Assembly: GCA_030523385.1 (NCBI GenBank)
Contig: JAUNIV010000118.1
Span: 1 to 7,003, forward strand
Direction of reading: 5' to 3'
From: Bacteroidales bacterium
Lineage (GTDB): Bacteria; Bacteroidota; Bacteroidia; Bacteroidales; Bacteroidaceae
DNA length: 7,003 bases
A model generated the notes under the pieces. That model was not told the DNA's origin. It saw only the letters and a program-made list of their open reading frames with translations, and did no database searches. Positions within the stretch are counted from its first letter, which is position 1, and each line of letters begins with the position of its first letter. Shown here in pieces: positions 1-5,366 of this stretch. A program made the translations under genes and the position numbers.

Positions 1-1158
1 CTGACGGACAAGACCAACCATATAACTGTGGAAATGGAAGGGGCCAAGCGTTCGCCCGCCGTGCCGCAACCAACGGCCATACGGGATGGCAACAAAGCTC
101 CTAACCCGATGCAAGCTCCGGCTCCGCAAGACCTGGACCCGCACTTGAACCCGAACTATAACTTTGAGAATTTCATAAAAGGAAACAGCAACGAGTTTTC
201 GCGCACCGTGGGAGAAACCGTAGCCAAGAATCCGGCACGGACATTCAACCCGTTGTTTCTGTACGGACCGTCCGGTGTGGGCAAGACGCACCTGACCAAT
301 GCCATCGGTACGCGCATCAAGGAGTTGTATCCCGAGAAAAGAGTGTTGTACGTGTCTGCACATCTGTTTCAGGTGCAATACACCGACTCCGTGCGCACCA
401 ATCATTTCAATGATTTCATCAGTTTCTATCAGACTATAGACGTGCTGATCATTGATGACATACAGGAATTTGCCGGAGTGACCAAGACACAGAATACATT
501 CTTCCACATCTTCAATCACCTGCACCAGAACGGAAAGCAGCTCATCCTGACTTCCGACCGCGCCCCCGTGATGCTGCAAGGTATGGAAGAGCGATTGCTG
601 ACCCGCTTTAAGTGGGGATTGGTGGCCGAACTGGAGAAGCCCGATTTGGAATTGAGGAAGAACATCCTGCGCAACAAGATACGCCGCGACGGATTGCGCA
701 TCCCCGAATCTGTCATCAACTACATAGCCGAAAACGTGAACGAAAGCGTGCGTGAGCTGGAAGGAATCATCAACTCATTGCTGGCACAATCCATCATCTT
801 CAAGCGGGAGATTGATTTGGATTTGGCGGGACACATCGTGCGCAAAGCTGTGCGCTGCGAAAGCAAGCCCATCACCGTGGAAGAGGTTATCCAGAAAGTA
901 TGTCAGCATTATGACATAGACGAAAGATCCATCCACACAAAGACAAGAAAGAGAGAAGTGGTGCAGGTACGACAATTAGCCATGTATCTGGCTAAAAAAC
1001 ACACGGACTCTTCTGCTTCCAAAATAGGCCAACTGATAGGCAACAAAGACCACGCAACGGTGTTGCATGCCTGCAAAATGATAAAAGGCCAGGTGGAAGT
1101 GGACAAAGCATTCAAGGCAGAAGTGGAAGAGATAGAAGCCTCGCTGAGAAAAAAATAA
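1..1158 (+). CDS. dnaA: Chromosomal replication initiator protein DnaA (5' end missing)
   Basis: DnaA is the AAA+ ATPase that binds DnaA boxes at oriC, melts the origin and loads the replicative helicase. The reading frame is open from base 1, so the true start lies outside the window. 385 residues are visible, and about 80 N-terminal residues (domain I) are probably missing if the protein has the usual length of roughly 460. A proline-rich linker (domain II) comes first. The AAA+ core follows, with Walker A GPSGVGKT (visible residues 89-96, bases 265-288), Walker B VLIIDDIQ (148-155), sensor I region near ILTSD (about 182), an arginine-finger candidate in LLTRF (R202) and sensor II in VRELEG (R251). 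The C-terminal DNA-binding domain carries the DnaA signature NKDHATVLHA (348-357, bases 1042-1071). Every catalytic motif in view is intact. The in-frame GTG at base 28 is internal and not the start. The gene ends in TAA and is followed by a convergent gene beyond a likely terminator. Confidence 0.97.
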   Translation: MTDKTNHITVEMEGAKRSPAVPQPTAIRDGNKAPNPMQAPAPQDLDPHLNPNYNFENFIKGNSNEFSRTVGETVAKNPARTFNPLFLYGPSGVGKTHLTNAIGTRIKELYPEKRVLYVSAHLFQVQYTDSVRTNHFNDFISFYQTIDVLIIDDIQEFAGVTKTQNTFFHIFNHLHQNGKQLILTSDRAPVMLQGMEERLLTRFKWGLVAELEKPDLELRKNILRNKIRRDGLRIPESVINYIAENVNESVRELEGIINSLLAQSIIFKREIDLDLAGHIVRKAVRCESKPITVEEVIQKVCQHYDIDERSIHTKTRKREVVQVRQLAMYLAKKHTDSSASKIGQLIGNKDHATVLHACKMIKGQVEVDKAFKAEVEEIEASLRKK

Positions 1159-1177
1159 GACTTATATCAAAAGAAGA

Positions 1178-1232
1178 ACAGAGTAGCACAGAGATTTTCA
1201 CAACGATGAAAACACGCTCCATGCTACTCTGT
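1178..1232. terminator. Likely bidirectional terminator between dnaA and the nitroreductase gene
   Basis: A perfect 11-base inverted repeat (ACAGAGTAGCA at 1178-1188, TGCTACTCTGT at 1222-1232) encloses a nested 6-base stem (TTTTCA 1195-1200, TGAAAA 1207-1212) with a 6-base loop. T-rich sequence follows on both strands: AATATTTTT after the right arm on +, and TTCTTCTTTT reading out on -. It lies exactly in the 81-base gap between two convergent genes, so it most likely ends both transcripts. The 33 bases between the outer arms make it looser than a textbook terminator. Confidence 0.65.
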
Positions 1233-1239
1233 AATATTT

Positions 1240-1980
1240 TTACTTCTCGAATCCTTGCTTTTTCAGTGTCTCTTTCAGTACGCGAGACATGTATTCATTA
1301 TCCGATTTCTTATACCGGACATCGGTAAATACTTGAGCCAAGGTTTCTTTTCCATTCTCTTCAATAAATCGTTTGTTTTCGGGCAACGACTCCTTGTATG
1401 CATAAATACGGTCTATATCCTGCGAAGTATAATCGTGGTAGGTTTCTTCGTGTATGATACCATCAGCCGGAAGCCGGTCGGTCTGCGGCGGACATTCATC
1501 CGGATAGCCTACGGTAATGGTAGCCACCGGCATCACCAATTCGGGCAACCGGAGGATTTCCACTATCTGGTCCGGATTATAAATGGTAGTACCCAAATAG
1601 CAGATACCTAACCCATTCTCTTCGGCCAGCGTGCAAAAGTTTTGCGTCACGAGCAAAGCATCGGTAGCCGCATTGAGGAAAGAGATGGGATTGTCATAAC
1701 CCGGCTCTGCCTTGCGGTTCCTGCACCATTTGCTGAAGCGGTTGAAGTCTGCACAGAAAGTCAGTACCACGGGAGCCGTGGTGACCATAGGCTGGTTGAA
1801 ATGTGCCGGAGCCAGCTTCTCCTTCATCTGCTTGTCACGTGTCACTACCACACTGTATAATTGTGCATTCCCCATGGTAGATGCACGGAAAGATTCCTCT
1901 AACAAATCATTTAACAAAGAAGCAGGGATGTCTTCTTGCTTGTACTTACGGATAGTCCGTCTATTCTTTATAGATTCCAT
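1240..1980 (-). CDS. NfsA-like NAD(P)H-dependent flavin nitroreductase
   Basis: This is a 246-residue protein of the FMN-binding nitroreductase superfamily, NfsA/flavin reductase branch; these enzymes use NAD(P)H to reduce nitro compounds, quinones or flavins in the cytoplasm. Visible support: the N-terminal phosphate-binding RRTIRKYK (residues 7-14), the FMN-contact segment MGNAQLYS (36-43), the helix with the Q-N pair near 113-114, and the family motif GICYLGTT (125-132) followed by a branch-typical stretch ending in TVGYP (156-160). The length fits NfsA (about 240). I place the start at the ATG at 1978-1980, which directly precedes the conserved ESIKNRRTIR. The frame stays open upstream to an ATG at 2085, but that would add a 35-residue segment outside the family pattern and run through the predicted promoter. 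It is convergent with dnaA and divergent from nrdJ. The natural substrate cannot be told from sequence. Confidence 0.92.
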   Translation of the reverse strand: MESIKNRRTIRKYKQEDIPASLLNDLLEESFRASTMGNAQLYSVVVTRDKQMKEKLAPAHFNQPMVTTAPVVLTFCADFNRFSKWCRNRKAEPGYDNPISFLNAATDALLVTQNFCTLAEENGLGICYLGTTIYNPDQIVEILRLPELVMPVATITVGYPDECPPQTDRLPADGIIHEETYHDYTSQDIDRIYAYKESLPENKRFIEENGKETLAQVFTDVRYKKSDNEYMSRVLKETLKKQGFEK

Positions 1981-1997
1981 ATACGCTTTTTTATGAG

Positions 1998-2029
1998 CAA
2001 AGATACAGAAATAAAGTATCTTCCGCACA
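1998..2029 (-). promoter_or_regulatory. Candidate Bacteroides-type promoter for the nitroreductase gene
   Basis: Read on the minus strand, TATCTTTG (2005-1998) matches the Bacteroides -7 element TAnnTTTG exactly. Twenty bases upstream TGTG (2029-2026) matches the -33 element TTTG in three of four positions. Transcription would begin near 1991, leaving a leader of only about ten bases before the ATG at 1980. That is short, and the -33 match is imperfect, so this is a moderate call. Confidence 0.4.
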
Positions 2030-2106
2030 CTTTTCCGGTAAAAAGATAGGGAAGATGCAAAAATCAGGAGGCACAATGACAGCACAAATTTCCATTTTGG
2101 AAAACT

Positions 2107-2115
2107 TTATCCACA
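2107..2115 (+). promoter_or_regulatory. Perfect DnaA box
   Basis: TTATCCACA is an exact match to the high-affinity R1-type DnaA box. I found no other exact copy on either strand of the window. It lies in non-coding DNA about 950 bases past dnaA, at the left edge of the most AT-rich stretch, and 91 bases upstream of the -33 element of the predicted nrdJ promoter. A single exact 9-mer can occur by chance, but the position is suggestive. Confidence 0.6.
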
Positions 2116-2132
2116 ACTGTAACACAAATCAC

Positions 2133-2147
2133 TGTTGATATTCAACA
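2133..2147. repeat. Short palindrome in the AT-rich region
   Basis: TGTTGA (2133-2138) and TCAACA (2142-2147) are exact reverse complements separated by TAT. The symmetry suits a dimeric DNA-binding protein better than an RNA hairpin, because it lies upstream of the predicted nrdJ start site. No known regulator motif was recognised. Confidence 0.4.
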
Positions 2148-2148
2148 A

Positions 2149-2187
2149 ATTAACAATCAGTTTCGGATAACTCATATCATTGTTAAT
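2149..2187. repeat. 9-base inverted repeat in the AT-rich region
   Basis: ATTAACAAT (2149-2157) and ATTGTTAAT (2179-2187) are perfect reverse complements with 21 bases between them. The centre-to-centre distance is 30 bases, close to three helical turns, so paired binding sites on one DNA face are possible. It ends 18 bases upstream of the predicted nrdJ -33 element, where an activator or repressor could act. In AT-rich DNA such repeats also arise by chance. Confidence 0.4.
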
Positions 2188-2205
2188 AACTTATTCTGTT
2201 TTTAT

Positions 2206-2236
2206 TTTGTCAATTCAAAAAACATATATAGCTTTG
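2206..2236 (+). promoter_or_regulatory. Bacteroides-type promoter for nrdJ
   Basis: TTTG (2206-2209) and TAGCTTTG (2229-2236) match the Bacteroides -33 (TTTG) and -7 (TAnnTTTG) elements at every specified base, with the usual 19-base spacing. Transcription should start near 2243, giving a leader of about 70 bases before the GTG at 2313. This is the best promoter match I found in the window. Confidence 0.7.
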
Positions 2237-2312
2237 CCGCGGTTTTGTTATAGACAAGTCGGAACTTCTACACAAACGACTTATAAACAATAACCAAAAA
2301 CGTAACAATAAA

Positions 2313-4859
2313 GTGGAAAGGAAAACATACACTTACAATGAAGCCTTTGAAGCATCCTTACAATACTTCAAAGGAGACGAATTGGCTGCAAGAGTTTGGG
2401 TAAACAAATATGCAGTGAAAGACTCTTTCGGAAACATCTACGAAAAATCGCCCGAAGACATGCATTGGCGCATTGCCAACGAAGTGGCCCGCATAGAAGC
2501 CAAATATGCCAACGGACTCAGCGCACAGCAACTTTACGAGCTGTTGGACCACTTCAAATACATTGTTCCGCAGGGCAGCCCCATGACGGGAATAGGAAAT
2601 GATTTCCAGATAGCTTCCTTGTCAAACTGCTTCGTTATCGGCATGGAAGGACCGGCCGATTCCTACGGTGCCATTATCCGCATTGATGAAGAACAGGTGC
2701 AACTGATGAAGCGCCGGGGAGGCGTGGGACATGACCTCTCACACATCCGTCCGAAGGGTTCTCCGGTGAAGAACTCTGCACTGACTTCTACCGGACTGGT
2801 TCCCTTCATGGAGCGTTATTCCAACTCCACACGCGAAGTGGCGCAAGACGGACGGCGTGGCGCCCTGATGCTCAGCGTCTCCATCAAGCATCCGGATGCA
2901 GAAGCATTCATCGACGCTAAAATGACCGAAGGAAAGGTAACGGGAGCCAACGTGTCCGTGAAACTGGACGATGCGTTTATGGAAGCCGCCGTAAACGGTA
3001 ACTCTTACCGTCAGCAATACCCCATAGATGCCGAACAGCCTCTTTGCACGAAGGATATTGACGCATCGGCCTTGTGGAAGAAGATTGTACACAATGCCTG
3101 GAAGTCGGCAGAACCGGGCGTACTGTTTTGGGATACCATCTTACGCGAGTCTGTGCCCGACTGCTATGCAGACTTAGGCTATCGCACGGCCTCTACCAAT
3201 CCCTGCGGCGAAATACCTCTTTGTCCTTACGACTCTTGCCGACTGCTGGCCATCAATCTGTATTCGTATGTCATCCATCCGTTTACTCCGGATGCTTATT
3301 TTGATTTTGATTTGTTCAAGAAACACGTGGCACTGGCACAGCGCATCATGGACGACATCATCGACCTGGAGCTGGAGAAGATTGAGGCTATCATGAAGAA
3401 GATAGATTCTGATCCGGAAAGCGAAGAAGTGAAAGGAGCGGAAAAGCATCTTTGGGAAAAGATTTACAAGAAGAGCGGACAAGGACGACGCACCGGCGTG
3501 GGCATCACGGCCGAAGGCGATATGCTGGCTGCCTTAGGACTCCGATATGGCACCGAAGAAGCCACCGAGATGTCGGAAAAAGTACACAAGACCATTGCGC
3601 TGGAAGCCTACCGCTCATCCGTAAACATGGCCAAGGAACGCGGCGCATTTGCCATCTACGACTGCGAAAGGGAAAAGAACAACCCGTTCATCAACCGCAT
3701 CAAAGAGGCCGACCCGGAACTTTACGAGGAAATGAAGAAATACGGACGGCGCAACATCGCCTGTCTGACCATAGCCCCTACGGGAACCACCAGCCTGATG
3801 ACGCAAACCACATCGGGCATAGAACCGGTGTTCATGCCTGTATATAAGCGCAGAAGAAAAGTGAACCCCAATGACCCGCAGGTGCATGTAGATTTTGTGG
3901 ATGAAACCGGAGATGCTTTCGAAGAGTATCTCGTGTTCCATCACAAGTTCATGGAGTGGATGAAAATAAACGGCTATGACCCCGACAAGCGTTACAGCCA
4001 GGAAGAGATAGACGAATTGGTGGCAAAGTCTCCTTATTACAAAGCAACCTCCAACGATGTGGACTGGCTGATGAAAGTGAAGATGCAGGGACGCATACAG
4101 AAATGGGTGGACCACTCTATCAGCGTGACCATCAACCTGCCCAACGACGTGAGCGAAGATTTGGTCAACCGGCTCTATGTAGAAGCATGGAGGTCGGGCT
4201 GCAAAGGCTGCACTGTCTATCGCGACGGTTCGCGTTCGGGAGTCCTCATCTCTGCCAAGAAAGAGAAAAAGGACAAGAAGGAAGAAAAGCCCCTGTGCAA
4301 GCAGCCCGATGTAGTGGAAATACGCCCCAAGGTATTGGAAGCAGACGTCATCCGCTTCCAGAACAACAAGGAAAAGTGGGTGGCATTCGTAGGTTTGCTC
4401 GACGGACATCCATACGAGATATTCACCGGATTGCAAGACGATGAAGAAGGCATCCTGTTGCCCAAATCAGTGACCAGCGGACGCATCATCAAAAACATAG
4501 ACGAGGACGGAAACAAGCACTACGACTTCCAGTTTGAGAACAAACGTGGCTACAAGACCACCATCGAAGGATTGTCCGAGAAGTTCAACAAAGAGTATTG
4601 GAACTATGCCAAGCTGATTTCGGGCGTGCTTCGATGGAGAATGCCTATAGACCGTGTCATCAAGCTGGTAGATTCATTGCAACTGGATAGTGAGAACATC
4701 AACACCTGGAAGAACGGTGTGGAACGTGCGCTGAAGAAATATGTAGTGGACGGCACTAAGGCAGAAGGACAAACCTGTCCCAACTGCGGCCAGGAAACAC
4801 TGGTATATCAGGAAGGATGCCTCATCTGTAAGACTTGTGGTACATCCAGATGCGGATAA
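2313..4859 (+). CDS. nrdJ: Class II (adenosylcobalamin-dependent) ribonucleoside-diphosphate reductase
   Basis: NrdJ reduces ribonucleotides to deoxyribonucleotides, using coenzyme B12 to generate the active-site thiyl radical; it needs neither oxygen nor a second subunit. In the 848 residues, NPCGE (296-300) places the thiyl cysteine at C298 with catalytic N296 and E300. C106 in SNC and C309 fit the redox cysteine pair. The C298-C309 spacing of 11 equals that of the Thermotoga enzyme as I remember it (C322/C333). PTGTTSLMTQTTSGIEP (489-505) forms the family substrate-phosphate loop, and GCKGCTVYRDGSRSG (about 629-643) is typical of class II. A lysine-rich linker (649-660) leads to a TSCPD-type domain and a terminal zinc ribbon (C822, C825, C839, C842) with further cysteines C836 and C847, probably the tail that reduces the active-site disulfide. 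The start is GTG; no ATG lies upstream in frame before the TAG at 2229, and the next internal Met (residue 50) would remove conserved sequence. A REPIN-like repeat follows the stop. All key residues seem intact. Confidence 0.96.
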   Translation: MERKTYTYNEAFEASLQYFKGDELAARVWVNKYAVKDSFGNIYEKSPEDMHWRIANEVARIEAKYANGLSAQQLYELLDHFKYIVPQGSPMTGIGNDFQIASLSNCFVIGMEGPADSYGAIIRIDEEQVQLMKRRGGVGHDLSHIRPKGSPVKNSALTSTGLVPFMERYSNSTREVAQDGRRGALMLSVSIKHPDAEAFIDAKMTEGKVTGANVSVKLDDAFMEAAVNGNSYRQQYPIDAEQPLCTKDIDASALWKKIVHNAWKSAEPGVLFWDTILRESVPDCYADLGYRTASTNPCGEIPLCPYDSCRLLAINLYSYVIHPFTPDAYFDFDLFKKHVALAQRIMDDIIDLELEKIEAIMKKIDSDPESEEVKGAEKHLWEKIYKKSGQGRRTGVGITAEGDMLAALGLRYGTEEATEMSEKVHKTIALEAYRSSVNMAKERGAFAIYDCEREKNNPFINRIKEADPELYEEMKKYGRRNIACLTIAPTGTTSLMTQTTSGIEPVFMPVYKRRRKVNPNDPQVHVDFVDETGDAFEEYLVFHHKFMEWMKINGYDPDKRYSQEEIDELVAKSPYYKATSNDVDWLMKVKMQGRIQKWVDHSISVTINLPNDVSEDLVNRLYVEAWRSGCKGCTVYRDGSRSGVLISAKKEKKDKKEEKPLCKQPDVVEIRPKVLEADVIRFQNNKEKWVAFVGLLDGHPYEIFTGLQDDEEGILLPKSVTSGRIIKNIDEDGNKHYDFQFENKRGYKTTIEGLSEKFNKEYWNYAKLISGVLRWRMPIDRVIKLVDSLQLDSENINTWKNGVERALKKYVVDGTKAEGQTCPNCGQETLVYQEGCLICKTCGTSRCG

Positions 4860-4878
4860 ATACTATAGCATATTATAG

Positions 4879-4954
4879 CTGTAGGGGCAGAATATTTTCT
4901 GCCCGATAACATCCACGTAGATGCTTACGGGCGGAAAATATTCCGCCCCTACAG
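4879..4954. repeat. REPIN-like element: two inverted GTAG-headed REP hairpins
   Basis: Two 27-base arms (4879-4905 and 4928-4954) are inverted copies matching at 25 of 27 positions, with 22 bases between them. Each arm is also a hairpin by itself. On +, GTAG (4881-4884) is followed directly by an 8-base perfect stem (4885-4892 with 4897-4904) and loop TATT. On -, the mirrored GTAG (4952-4949) is followed by an 8-base perfect stem (4929-4936 with 4941-4948) and loop AATA. A GTAG tetranucleotide 5' of a short palindrome is the hallmark of REP sequences mobilised by RAYT (IS200-like Y1) transposases, and two in inverted orientation make a REPIN. No RAYT gene is in the window. The middle (4905-4928) has its own short stem, CATC 4910-4913 with GATG 4920-4923. 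The element could also stabilise the nrdJ 3' end or slow read-through into folB, but there is no T-tract, so it is not a classical terminator. Dispersal in the genome is inferred, not seen. Confidence 0.75.
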
Positions 4955-4990
4955 TTATTGCTACATTTTGTAAATCGAAACAAACACTCC

Positions 4991-5359
4991 ATGAAAGCAA
5001 ATTCCATGTACATTTATCTGGAAGGCGTCAGAATCTTTGCCCGCCACGGCGTATTACCCCAAGAAACCCAAGTGGGAAGCTACTTCACCATCGACCTGAG
5101 ACTGAAAACAGACTTCAGCCAAGCCGCCCGCACCGACGAACTGGAAGGAACCATCAGCTATGCCGATGTCCACACTGTCCTGAAGGAAGAGATGCAAATC
5201 CCCTCCAAGCTATTGGAGCACGTGTGTGAACGCATCGCGCAACGTCTGTTCCACGACTTCGCGAGCATCGAAGAAATACACATCCGCCTGTCCAAAGAAA
5301 ACCCGCCAATGGGAGCCGACTGCAAGAATGTAGGTGTAGAAGTGCACTACACACGCTGA
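4991..5359 (+). CDS. folB: Dihydroneopterin aldolase
   Basis: FolB cleaves 7,8-dihydroneopterin to 6-hydroxymethyl-7,8-dihydropterin and glycolaldehyde in cytoplasmic folate synthesis. At 122 residues it has the normal family length of about 120. Typical features: an opening strand IYLEGVRIFARHGVLPQE (residues 8-25, with E25 in the place of the pterin-anchoring glutamate), ISYADVH (55-61, Y57 at the conserved tyrosine), SKLLEHVCERI (72-82) with E76 as the second pterin-binding acid, and LSKENPPMGAD (100-110) with K102 as the catalytic lysine. The start is set at the ATG at 4991. An ATG at 5006 (residue 6) is possible. An in-frame TTG at 4958 would begin inside the outer edge of the palindromic repeat and is unlikely. 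The gene follows nrdJ by 131 bases on the same strand, with the REPIN-like element between. A weak TACATTTTG at 4962-4970 resembles a -7 element with one extra base; no clear promoter is seen, so read-through from nrdJ is possible. Confidence 0.93.
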   Translation: MKANSMYIYLEGVRIFARHGVLPQETQVGSYFTIDLRLKTDFSQAARTDELEGTISYADVHTVLKEEMQIPSKLLEHVCERIAQRLFHDFASIEEIHIRLSKENPPMGADCKNVGVEVHYTR

Positions 5360-5366
5360 CCATCCG

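Larger units (their letters stand above)
1981..2312. other. Divergent intergenic region, candidate replication origin (oriC) or DnaA-controlled region
   Basis: This 332-base gap between the nitroreductase and nrdJ has no credible gene. Bases 2101-2230 are about 24% G+C (31 of 130), much lower than the genes around it, as expected for a DNA-unwinding element. The stretch begins with a perfect DnaA box (2107-2115). Three 9-mers in the same orientation, each one mismatch from TTATNCACA, follow at 2248-2256 (TTATAGACA), 2266-2274 (TTCTACACA) and 2281-2289 (TTATAAACA). Box plus AT-rich stretch plus box cluster, about 1 kb from the end of dnaA, is an origin-like layout. Only one box is perfect, so DnaA control of nrdJ transcription is an equally fair reading. 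No cobalamin riboswitch (B12 box) or NrdR palindrome was recognised. Confidence 0.4.

Noticed and set aside
1981..2085. N-terminal extension of the nitroreductase to the ATG at 2085
   Set aside because: The added 35 residues are outside the family pattern and the extension would overlap the predicted promoter; the ATG at 1980 sits right before the conserved RRTIRKYK.
2076..2138. A 20-codon + strand frame (ATG at 2076) with AGGAGG at 2066-2071 just upstream
   Set aside because: The Shine-Dalgarno match is good but only 4 bases from the ATG. It lies upstream of the predicted nrdJ promoter, so it is not on that leader, its codons run through the DnaA box, and Bacteroidetes rarely rely on such sites. 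Chance is the simpler explanation.
2237..2312. Cobalamin riboswitch in the nrdJ leader, expected for a B12-dependent enzyme
   Set aside because: The predicted leader is only about 70 bases and no B12-box-like sequence is present.
3615..4436. 273-residue open frame on the minus strand inside nrdJ
   Set aside because: It is antisense to highly conserved NrdJ coding sequence, has no recognisable domain and no promoter, and is a by-product of codon use.
4962..4970. TACATTTTG as a folB promoter -7 element
   Set aside because: It has one base too many between TA and TTTG, and no TTTG lies at the -33 distance, so it is not listed as a promoter.
5334..5352. GTGTAG/CTACAC hairpin near the folB stop as terminator for the leftward operon
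   Set aside because: The stem is only 6 pairs, it lies within folB coding sequence, and no T-run follows on the minus strand.
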